Source: JAJYSO01 sp964451785 (GTDB taxonomy: Bacteria > Bacteroidota > Bacteroidia > Flavobacteriales > Flavobacteriaceae). Taken from it: a DNA stretch of 64,000 nt. The stretch is from NCBI GenBank assembly GCA_964451785.1, contig CAYVJG010000003.1:49567-113566 (forward strand), given 5' to 3'. The notes beneath the pieces are model-generated. The model worked only from the letters and a program-made list of their open reading frames with translations. It searched no databases and was not told where the DNA came from. Of this stretch, positions 51,581 through 59,005 are shown one piece after another; position 1 is the first letter of the stretch; every line of letters starts with the position of its first letter. The position numbers were made by a program, and so were the translations under genes.

Positions 51581-52030
51581 ATGAAAAAAATAAGTTGTGC
51601 TCTGCTGTTGATAGGGTTTGTTTTATTGGGCTGTAGTTCTGATAATCACACGTATAACAATCCTAATCTGTTAAACTCAAGTGTGTATTTTAATGTAAAT
51701 CTTAGTTTACCTCAATACGCACCACTTCAATATGCTATGAATCCGGTGTATGTGCCCGGCTATGGCAATGCCGGAGTCATTATTGTCAATACAGGAGCCG
51801 ATGCTTATGTGGCTTATGACGCTGCAGACCCTAATCATCCACTTCAAGATTGCTCTAAACTTTTAATTGACGGTATAGAAGGCGTTTGTCAATGCGATGA
51901 TCACAATACCTATAATTTAGTGACAGGAACTGTTATTGAAAATAAAAGCGATGGCGATAGCTATGATTATGCGCTAAAACCTTATCAAGTTATCGTTAAT
52001 GGCAATGGAACCTTGTCTGTTTCTAATTAA
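51581..52030 (+). CDS. Lipoprotein with degenerate Rieske-like pattern
   Basis: 149 residues from ATG 51581 (MKKISCALLLIGFVLLGCSSDN); an in-frame ATG at 51548 would precede the signal. Lipobox Cys at residue 18. The body follows the layout of small flavobacterial Rieske-like lipoproteins (INTGADAYVAYDAADPNHPLQDCSKLLIDGIEGVCQCDDHNTYNLVTG then YALKPYQVIVNGNGTLSVSN), but the first CxH motif is replaced by DPNH and the second region is CQCDDH, so a [2Fe-2S] cluster is doubtful. Function unknown. Confidence 0.65.
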   Translation: MKKISCALLLIGFVLLGCSSDNHTYNNPNLLNSSVYFNVNLSLPQYAPLQYAMNPVYVPGYGNAGVIIVNTGADAYVAYDAADPNHPLQDCSKLLIDGIEGVCQCDDHNTYNLVTGTVIENKSDGDSYDYALKPYQVIVNGNGTLSVSN

Positions 52031-52107
52031 CACGACAATTTTTTATAACGAAAAACTCCATTTAAGGGATTAGCCTAAATGAAGTTTTTTGTTTTTTTAA
52101 TCCCTTT

Positions 52108-52272
52108 TAATACCAATTTTATTTATTAAATAGTCCAAAGATTTATAGGATAAATTTTAAAGGTCAAGGCGAAAAACGCAGACATAGCCTTAGCTATGGC
52201 GAGTATTTTTAACACAGAGATTTGAAATTTAGATATAAATATTGGGCTATTTTGTATGTATAATTGGTATAA
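52108..52272. repeat. Family B palindromic repeat, copy B2
   Basis: 165 bp with ~38-bp terminal inverted repeats (TAATACCAATTTTATTTATT on the left; the right end is the complement of TTATACCAATTATACATAC). The core AGGTCAAGGCGAAAAACGC, CATAGCCTTAGCTATGG, AGTATTTTTAACACAGAG matches B1 at 30693 with about four bases in five identical. It ends 10 bp before the stop of the TonB receptor gene. Confidence 0.85.
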
Positions 52273-52282
52273 GTTACATCAA

Positions 52283-54649
52283 TTAGAATTTCAAGGTGAT
52301 TCCTGTTAAGAAGTTTATACCGGCTTGTGGGTAATACGAAGCTCCATATCCCGGAGAATAGTAGCCATTAGAGATATACTTTTCATCAAAAATGTTATTG
52401 AGTAATCCTGAAAAAACAGCTTCTTTAAATAGAGGAACATTCTTCCAGACATATTGAATATTAAGGCTGTTGACAAGATAACTGTCTAATATTGAAGCAT
52501 CAGCTTCAATATTGCTCATATATTGCTCACCTACAAATTTAGTAAGGAAATTGATTTGTAAATTAGGTAGAGGTGAATAGCGAATCATGTTACCAGCTAC
52601 AATATTTGGAGAAAAAGAGATGTCTGTATCTCCAAAATTCTCTAATTGTCCGTTGTTATCAGCTTTAAAATCAATATTTTTATTTTGACTTAAAGACAGG
52701 TTTGGACGGATTTCAAATTTATCACTGACACGAATGGCGGCGTTAATTTCTAAGCCTAAACGATAACTCTCACCACTGTTTTGGCGTATAAAAGCACCTT
52801 CATCATCAATCTCACCGGTTAAAACTAGTTGATTGTGATAATCCATATAATATAAGTTAGAGCTAAGCTGTAAGTTGTCACTGTGATAGCGCCAGCCTAA
52901 CTCATAATCATTGAGCTGTTCGGCTTGGGGATATTTAGGTTGTTCAGGATTGCTGAGCACGGCGCTTTGATAATCAGCACGACTAGGCTCCCGATTGGCC
53001 CGGGCATATGAAAAATACAATTGGTGTTCAGTATTGATTTGATAAGTCAGTCCAAATTTCGGATTAAAGAAATGTAAATCATCTTCAATATTAAAGTCTA
53101 TTTTTTCTTCAAGTGGGCCATTGGTATGGTAATGCACAGATCTGTACTGTAAATCGCCAAAAGCAGTTAATTTATCAGTTAATGCCCAAGTTAATTTAGC
53201 ATAAACATTGAAGTCATTTTTGGTAGCAGCGTTGTCATAATAATGCTTAAAAGGATTTTGATTAATCGCAAATCGCGTATAGATGATTTTGCCATAATGA
53301 TCACCTTTATATTGATTCCAAGCACCACCTAAGATGGCTTTGATGCGGTTTTTTTGATAGGTTACACTAAAAACTGTACCGTAAAAACGGTTGTCAAGCC
53401 ATTTTTCATTTATTAAATCTGAGGTGGTTTGTAGTTGATTGTTATAATTAAAATACGGCATGCCATATTCTTCTAGGTCAGCGTCTTCATGAAAACTTTC
53501 ATAAAATCCGCGACCATAGGTGTAGTGTAAAGCAATATTAGAAGACCAATAATTATTGTAACGCTGATTCCAAAGAAGTTGCAGGTGATCTTGTTTATAA
53601 TTGTCAGTTTGGTTGTCATAAAACTGTACGGTTCCTGTTGAATCAGTATACATTCCTGCCGGATTAAAACGGCGATTTTCTTTCATTTGTTCAGCAGTAA
53701 TACCGTAATAAGCTTGATAAGTTTCTTCTGATCCTCCAAAGCTGAGGGCTTTAATCTTTGTGTTTCCTTTTTCAAAAATACCTTGTAAAAAATAAGAACG
53801 CAAATCAGAAAATGCACGGTCGCGGTAGCCTTCACTTTTTAAAATAGAAGTGCTTCCGGAAAAGGCAAAGTATTTTCCGACACGTCCTGAGTTAAATTCG
53901 ATTTGATGTTTATGGGTGTTAAAAGAACCGTAAGTGTTAGTAATTTCAACGCTAGCGCGGTCTTTAATAGATTCGGTTAAAACATTTAAGCTTGCGCCGA
54001 ATGCACCGGCTCCATTAGTTGAAGTGCCAACGCCTCGTTGTAATTGAAGGTTTTCGATTGAAGAAGTAAAATCACCCAAATCAACCCACAGTGTACTTTG
54101 GCTTTCGGCATCGTTTAGCGGAATACCATTGATGGTTACATTAACACGCGTAGGATCACTGCCGCGCACACGAATGCCTGTATAACCCACGCCGGCACCA
54201 GCATCACTGGTTGTCACCACATTGGGCATATAGTTCATCAAAATAGGAATATCCTGCCCTAAGTTGCGCTCTTGAATTTCTTGATGATCCATATTACTGT
54301 GTGTAATAGGAGAGTTGGCATCAACGCGAATTGAAGATAAGAACACCTCTTCTAAATGGTTAACAGCATCGCTCATATCTACTGTTAAACTTTGGCTTTG
54401 TTGAAGATTTATAAAAACAGTCTTCTCAGCACCGCGTTTAAAGATTAAAGTGTATTCGCCCGGTGACAAAAGCAGTTGAAAATGACCTTTATCATCAGAA
54501 TATATATTGATATCAGTATTTAAAACTTTAATATTGACATTGGGGTAAGGCTGCTCATGATAAGTGGTTTGTCCTTTTAAGACGAGTTCTTGAGCAAAAG
54601 TGTTGCCCAAACAAAAGCATAAGATTGCAATGAAGAGTATACGTTTCAT
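52283..54649 (-). CDS. TonB-dependent outer-membrane receptor, TPP-riboswitch controlled
   Basis: 788 residues: signal peptide (FIAILCFCLGNTFAQ), a carboxypeptidase-regulatory-like beta domain (~20-100, LVLKGQTTYHEQPYPNVNIKV), the plug (~115-225, IPILMNYMPNVVTTSDAGAGVGYTGIRVRGSDPTRVNVTINGIPLND) and a 22-strand-type barrel ending in the TonB-receptor pattern ...INFLTGITLKF with terminal Phe. The TPP riboswitch directly upstream indicates that the substrate is thiamine, a phosphate ester or a precursor; such TPP-regulated receptors are known in Bacteroidota. No thiamine biosynthesis or inner-membrane thiamine permease gene is adjacent. Confidence 0.9.
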   Translation of the reverse strand: MKRILFIAILCFCLGNTFAQELVLKGQTTYHEQPYPNVNIKVLNTDINIYSDDKGHFQLLLSPGEYTLIFKRGAEKTVFINLQQSQSLTVDMSDAVNHLEEVFLSSIRVDANSPITHSNMDHQEIQERNLGQDIPILMNYMPNVVTTSDAGAGVGYTGIRVRGSDPTRVNVTINGIPLNDAESQSTLWVDLGDFTSSIENLQLQRGVGTSTNGAGAFGASLNVLTESIKDRASVEITNTYGSFNTHKHQIEFNSGRVGKYFAFSGSTSILKSEGYRDRAFSDLRSYFLQGIFEKGNTKIKALSFGGSEETYQAYYGITAEQMKENRRFNPAGMYTDSTGTVQFYDNQTDNYKQDHLQLLWNQRYNNYWSSNIALHYTYGRGFYESFHEDADLEEYGMPYFNYNNQLQTTSDLINEKWLDNRFYGTVFSVTYQKNRIKAILGGAWNQYKGDHYGKIIYTRFAINQNPFKHYYDNAATKNDFNVYAKLTWALTDKLTAFGDLQYRSVHYHTNGPLEEKIDFNIEDDLHFFNPKFGLTYQINTEHQLYFSYARANREPSRADYQSAVLSNPEQPKYPQAEQLNDYELGWRYHSDNLQLSSNLYYMDYHNQLVLTGEIDDEGAFIRQNSGESYRLGLEINAAIRVSDKFEIRPNLSLSQNKNIDFKADNNGQLENFGDTDISFSPNIVAGNMIRYSPLPNLQINFLTKFVGEQYMSNIEADASILDSYLVNSLNIQYVWKNVPLFKEAVFSGLLNNIFDEKYISNGYYSPGYGASYYPQAGINFLTGITLKF

Positions 54650-54700
54650 CTACACAAATTAATGTCAGATAAAAGGGGTATTTATCCAGTTGTTAGTACT

Positions 54701-54739
54701 AAAAAAAATCCTACATAAACTTCAAGGGTTCAAGTAGGA
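54701..54739 (-). terminator. Riboswitch expression-platform terminator
   Basis: On the minus strand TCCTAC (54739-54734) pairs with GTAGGA (54714-54709), with ACTT/AAGT inside, followed by eight Ts (54708-54701). It lies between the aptamer and the receptor ATG, as expected for transcriptional control. Confidence 0.7.
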
Positions 54740-54757
54740 CAACATAAGACTGGTCGG

Positions 54758-54837
54758 TCTCATTTCCCTTGGCAGCATAACCTGCCCAGGTTCGTTGGGT
54801 ATGATCTCAGTCTGTTTTTGCAGACACCCCTTTGAGA
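54758..54837 (-). promoter_or_regulatory. TPP riboswitch (THI element)
   Basis: Conserved aptamer features on the minus strand in order: P1 strand TCTCA, AGGGGTG, CTGAGATCATACCC, GAACCTG, CAGGTTATGCTGCCAAGGGA and the closing P1 strand TGAGA. High TPP should favour the downstream terminator and shut off the TonB receptor. Confidence 0.93.
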
Positions 54838-54844
54838 TATGGCG

Positions 54845-54852
54845 CAAACTTA
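54845..54852 (-). promoter_or_regulatory. TAnnTTTG promoter of the riboswitch-TonB receptor transcript
   Basis: TAAGTTTG on the minus strand, ending 8 nt before the riboswitch begins. Confidence 0.6.
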
Positions 54853-54884
54853 GCTGATTTCTTTTAATTTACCAAAAGTTTAGA

Positions 54885-54913
54885 TAAGTTTGAAAACACT
54901 ATTTTTAATTTTG
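54885..54913 (+). promoter_or_regulatory. Two candidate TAnnTTTG boxes for the hybrid kinase
   Basis: TAAGTTTG (54885-54892) and TAATTTTG (54906-54913). The second ends 4 nt before the GTG start, giving a leaderless RNA if used; the first would leave a leader of about 20 nt. Confidence 0.45.
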
Positions 54914-54917
54914 TCAG

Positions 54918-57383
54918 GTGAAAAAATCAAAGTATTCTATAACGATTAAAGTTCTGTTTGGCTACCTGCTTATTGCGGCCTTTGGCGCAGTGACCATTTG
55001 GTTTGTCTATAATAAAGTGGTTGAGCTGCGCAAGCCGAATCCTGAGGCTAAAATTAGTAACCAAAAAATGGCTTTGATTAGTGAAGCTGCCACTCGACTT
55101 TACACCACTGAAGGGATAAGCAGAAGTATTATTCAAAATAACGATGCTGATTTGCTACCTGAGTTTCACCATTCTATTGACACGATTTCAAAACTCATAG
55201 ATTCTTTAAAATCATTATATGTCAATACCTTAACGCATAGTGAATTAGATAGTATTAGCCAGTTACTCATACGTAAAGAAGCAAATTTGCATGAATTGTT
55301 AGCGCTGCGTAAAGCCAATGGATCAAATAGTTATTATGATCGCGTATTAAAACGATTTGAAAAAACAAGTTACCTCTTAGGAAGTAGTGAGTATAAAGAA
55401 ATGGTTGACAATCTAAAGCCTGCTCAAAAGCAAGTGATTTTAGATTATTTAAAATATGCAGAAAAAGAAGTCTCTCCGGAAGAATTGTTTCAACAAGACG
55501 ATTCCACTCAAAAACTGACTCAAAAAACTGCCGATTCCATAGTTAATGCGATGAAGCAGATATTGATGAGCTTAAATATTAAAGAGCAACACTACCAACA
55601 GCAATTATCTGAAAAAGAAAACAAACTCTTAGCAAATGACCAAAAAATATCACATAGACTGCGGTTGTTGCGCAATAAAATTGAGCAAGAAGAATTAAAA
55701 AAATCCTTAGCACGGGTTAAGTCGACACGCGTAGCTCTGGATCAAACTTCCATTATAGTTACCGTTTTTGGCGTAGGTTGTGTAATCACTTTTCTGATTT
55801 TTGGGGTGATGATTATTCGCGATACAAATAGAAGTCAGCGCTATAGAAAAGAGCTAGAAGAAGCAAAGGCTTATGCTGAACACCTGCTCAAAAGCAGAGA
55901 GCAAATTATGGCCACAGTGACACATGATTTACGATCACCACTAAACAGTATTTTAGGATATTCTGATTTATTGACCAAGTCAGATTTGGGGTCAAAGCAA
56001 AACAATTATGTTCGCCAATTAAAAAAGTCATCAGCTTATACCATCAGATTAGTTAATGATTTACTCGATATATCCCGTTTAGATGCCGGAAAAATCCCAC
56101 TTGAACAGCTTCCATTTTCTCCTAAAAGTTTAATTGAAGAATCGATTGCAATAACGATTCCTATGCCAGATCCTAAACAACTCACCATTACAGTGGATGT
56201 AGAGGAAGCTTTACAGCACATGTTTTTAAGTGATCCTTTTAGAATTCGACAAGTGCTGACCAACTTGATTGGCAATGCCTATAAATTTACAGAAACAGGT
56301 GAGATTACAATTGCGGCAAATTTAGAACAAATACAAGATCAAAATTATTTAAAAATAGCCGTTAAAGACAGTGGAATTGGTATATCAAAAGTCCAACAAG
56401 CTGTGATTTTTGAAGAATTTTCTCAAGCAGATAGCTCCACACAGCGCCATTATGGGGGGTCAGGATTAGGTTTAGCAATTAGTCAAAAATTAGTAAAACT
56501 GCTGGGCGGAACGATTTCTGTGGATAGTGAAAGGGGAATAGGCAGTTGTTTTGAGATGAATATTCCGGTACAACCCACTGAAAAGGAGTCAAAAACAAGT
56601 CAAGAAAAAAAAGTAATGCACATTGTCGATGCCCAAAACTGTAAGGTTTTAGTTATTGATGATGATGAAGCCCAGCGCAATCTGACGCAAGAAGTTTTAA
56701 AAGCGCAAGGCTTTAAAATTCAAACTGCTCAAGATGGGCAAGAAGGCTTAAAATTGATTGAAGAACAGGAGTTTTCAATTGTATTAACCGATATTCAAAT
56801 GCCAAATCTCGATGGATTTGGAGTGGTCAAAAAGCTAAAGGAAAATCCGAGTTATGCTCAGATTCCTGTAATTGCTTTGTCAGGTGAAGCTAATAAAACC
56901 AAGCAACTGTATTTAGATAAAGGTTTTTCAGATTATTTACTCAAGCCGTACGACGCCGATGAATTGCTTAAAATTTTAGCACAGCAACTGGGACTAAAAA
57001 CAAGCTTAGAAACGTTGATTATTGAGACGTCTCCCAATCAAAATACACTTTATGATTTGACGAATTTGAATCTGTTTACTGATGGCGATAAAGAATCTTT
57101 AAAAGGAATTTTGGAGAGCCTAATTGAAAGTACTGACGATAGTTTGCAGCATTTAAAAAAGGCCTACGCTGAAAAAAACAAGCAAAAAGTGAGTTTTACC
57201 GCCCATAAAATGCTTCCTATGTTGCGTCAAATTGAAGCCCATAGTGTACAAGAACCTTTAGAAGAATTAGAACGAAATGCAGATAGTCTATCAGAGGAAA
57301 TCCTATCTAATCATGTTGAATTTATAATGGTTCAAGTGCCCAAATTATTAGAGGCCTTAAAGGAAGATATCAAAAATTTGTAA
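54918..57383 (+). CDS. Hybrid sensor histidine kinase with receiver and HPt domains
   Basis: 821 residues from a GTG start. Membrane segments at ~11-30 and ~278-298 flank a helical sensor region of ~245 residues with no recognised ligand fold. Then HisKA with phospho-acceptor H336 (ATVTHDLRSPLNSILGYSDLL), HATPase (NLIGNAYKFTETGEI, DSGIGISKVQQAVIFEEFSQ, GGSGLGLAISQKLV), receiver with D625 (VLVIDDDEAQRN, VLTDIQMPNLDG, ALSGE, LKPYD) and HPt with H763 (FTAHKMLPML). It resembles a complete His-Asp-His relay awaiting a separate final response regulator, none of which is encoded nearby. Divergent from the TPP-controlled receptor; whether they are linked functionally is unknown. Confidence 0.93.
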   Translation: MKKSKYSITIKVLFGYLLIAAFGAVTIWFVYNKVVELRKPNPEAKISNQKMALISEAATRLYTTEGISRSIIQNNDADLLPEFHHSIDTISKLIDSLKSLYVNTLTHSELDSISQLLIRKEANLHELLALRKANGSNSYYDRVLKRFEKTSYLLGSSEYKEMVDNLKPAQKQVILDYLKYAEKEVSPEELFQQDDSTQKLTQKTADSIVNAMKQILMSLNIKEQHYQQQLSEKENKLLANDQKISHRLRLLRNKIEQEELKKSLARVKSTRVALDQTSIIVTVFGVGCVITFLIFGVMIIRDTNRSQRYRKELEEAKAYAEHLLKSREQIMATVTHDLRSPLNSILGYSDLLTKSDLGSKQNNYVRQLKKSSAYTIRLVNDLLDISRLDAGKIPLEQLPFSPKSLIEESIAITIPMPDPKQLTITVDVEEALQHMFLSDPFRIRQVLTNLIGNAYKFTETGEITIAANLEQIQDQNYLKIAVKDSGIGISKVQQAVIFEEFSQADSSTQRHYGGSGLGLAISQKLVKLLGGTISVDSERGIGSCFEMNIPVQPTEKESKTSQEKKVMHIVDAQNCKVLVIDDDEAQRNLTQEVLKAQGFKIQTAQDGQEGLKLIEEQEFSIVLTDIQMPNLDGFGVVKKLKENPSYAQIPVIALSGEANKTKQLYLDKGFSDYLLKPYDADELLKILAQQLGLKTSLETLIIETSPNQNTLYDLTNLNLFTDGDKESLKGILESLIESTDDSLQHLKKAYAEKNKQKVSFTAHKMLPMLRQIEAHSVQEPLEELERNADSLSEEILSNHVEFIMVQVPKLLEALKEDIKNL

Positions 57384-58286
57384 TTAACTATACAGTTCAC
57401 TAGCCACTCTAAAGGTATTGGCATGCGCTTCAACAATGTCATTGATTTCTTTTGAGTAACCGCCACCCATGCTGATTTCAATAGGAATTTCACAAGCTTT
57501 AACGGTACTTAATACAAATTCATCTCGTTTTTTACAGCCGGAAATAGAGCAATTTAGGCGCCCTAATTTATCGCTTGCAAGAATATCTACTCCGCTTTGG
57601 TAAAAGATAAAATCAGGCTTAACACGATTAATGAGTTTAGGAAGTGTGGATTGAAGTGTCTTCAAATAGATGTCGTCATTAGTTTTGTCATCGAGCGGAA
57701 TATCTAAATCAGATTTTTCTTTTTTAAAAGGATAGTTTTTAGCGCCGTGTATAGAGAAGGTGAATACAGAATCATCGCCAGCAAAAATTTGTGCCGTACC
57801 ATTGCCTTGATGCACATCAAGATCGATAATGAGAATTTGTTTAGCTAGTTTTTGAGCTTGCAAATAACGAGTAGCAATAGCTTGATCGTGAAAAATGCAA
57901 AACCCTTCACCGTGATCGGTATAGGCGTGGTGTGTCCCTCCGGAGACAGTCATGCCTATGCCGTGTTGTAGGGCAAATTCAGCTGCTTTTATGGTGCCAT
58001 CAGCAATGATACGCTCGCGCAATACTAAATTTTCACTGAGAGGGAAACCAATCTTTCGTTCAGCTTTTCTGTCGAGCGTGAGTTGCATGAGGTGGTCAAA
58101 ATAACCTTGCTCATGCACCGCTAAGATGTGTTGACTGTCCGGTAAATTAGGTGTAAAGAAGTTAGATTCATCAACCGTTCCTTCAAGAAGTAGTTGCTGA
58201 GGCAGTAATCCGTATTTTGCCATCGGAAAACGATGTTTGGCGGGCAATTTGAGTTCAAAACAGGGATGATAAGCAACTTTTAGCAT
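57384..58286 (-). CDS. Histone-deacetylase-family protein (AcuC-like)
   Basis: Zinc amidohydrolase of the arginase/deacetylase fold. 300 residues with VSGGTHHAYTDHGEGFCIFHDQAIATRYL (catalytic His pair), LIIDLDVHQGNGTAQIFAGDDSVFTFSIHG (zinc Asp and His) and YQSGVDILASDKLGRLNCS (second zinc Asp). These proteins deacetylate acetyl-lysine, acetylpolyamines or acetyl-CoA synthetase; the substrate here is not evident. Its ATG overlaps the recO stop by one base, so they share a transcript. Confidence 0.9.
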   Translation of the reverse strand: MLKVAYHPCFELKLPAKHRFPMAKYGLLPQQLLLEGTVDESNFFTPNLPDSQHILAVHEQGYFDHLMQLTLDRKAERKIGFPLSENLVLRERIIADGTIKAAEFALQHGIGMTVSGGTHHAYTDHGEGFCIFHDQAIATRYLQAQKLAKQILIIDLDVHQGNGTAQIFAGDDSVFTFSIHGAKNYPFKKEKSDLDIPLDDKTNDDIYLKTLQSTLPKLINRVKPDFIFYQSGVDILASDKLGRLNCSISGCKKRDEFVLSTVKACEIPIEISMGGGYSKEINDIVEAHANTFRVASELYS

Positions 58287-59005
58287 TAGGCAAATAATTG
58301 ATTGAGTACTTCGAGTGATTGGGGTTGACGAAAGCCCTCAAGCTGAATTTGATAGTAAGATAGAATGAATAAAATAAACTTTTGTCGGATTTCTTGATTG
58401 AGTTTAAGGCTTAAAATAGCATCAGGTTGTGCCTGCATTAACTGTTTTAAAAGCTCACAGTTAGTGCCGGTAATGGCATATTGATCACTAGCTGTGGTTT
58501 CAAAATACCCCTGTCTCAAATTAAAAAAATTAGCTGAGTTGCCTGCTTGATCGGGATAAATGCCGAGGTATTCAGTAAACGCTACTAAAAAATATAAATG
58601 GAAATTAGCCACACGGTCATGTGTTTCTAACCAAGCTATAGCGCGCTCTAGGAAATCGTATAACGCTGTGTTTTGCTCTTCTTCCTGAACGGCATTTTGA
58701 ATCACTTCAGCTAAAAAAATAGCCATTGAAGTTTTTTGGATATTACTGCGAATCGATGGATTTATAGCCGTTATTTTAGCTTCTTTGATGGTTTCTAAAG
58801 TGCCTTTGTTTTTATGACGAGCAATGATTTCTAGCTGACTAAAAGGTTGAAACATGGCGGCTTTTAACTTTCCTTTTTTCGACTTTAAGACTCCGCGAAG
58901 CATATAGGATTTTAACCCGTCAGAAGCGGTGTAGCACTTGGTAATTAAATCGGCGTCAGAATAGCGAATACGTCGTAAAACAATAGCTTTAGTAGGAGTA
59001 AACAT
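58286..59005 (-). CDS. recO: DNA repair protein RecO
   Basis: RecFOR-pathway mediator that loads RecA. 239 residues: N-terminal OB fold (TPTKAIVLRRIRYSDADLITKCYTASDGLKSYMLRGVLKSKKGKLKAAMFQPFSQLEI) and the helical C-terminal region (VIQNAVQEEEQNTALYDFLERAIAWLETH). The Cys4 zinc site of some RecO proteins is not complete, as is common in this phylum. It overlaps porZ by one base; the recO-porZ pair is conserved in flavobacteria. Confidence 0.92.
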   Translation of the reverse strand: MFTPTKAIVLRRIRYSDADLITKCYTASDGLKSYMLRGVLKSKKGKLKAAMFQPFSQLEIIARHKNKGTLETIKEAKITAINPSIRSNIQKTSMAIFLAEVIQNAVQEEEQNTALYDFLERAIAWLETHDRVANFHLYFLVAFTEYLGIYPDQAGNSANFFNLRQGYFETTASDQYAITGTNCELLKQLMQAQPDAILSLKLNQEIRQKFILFILSYYQIQLEGFRQPQSLEVLNQLFA

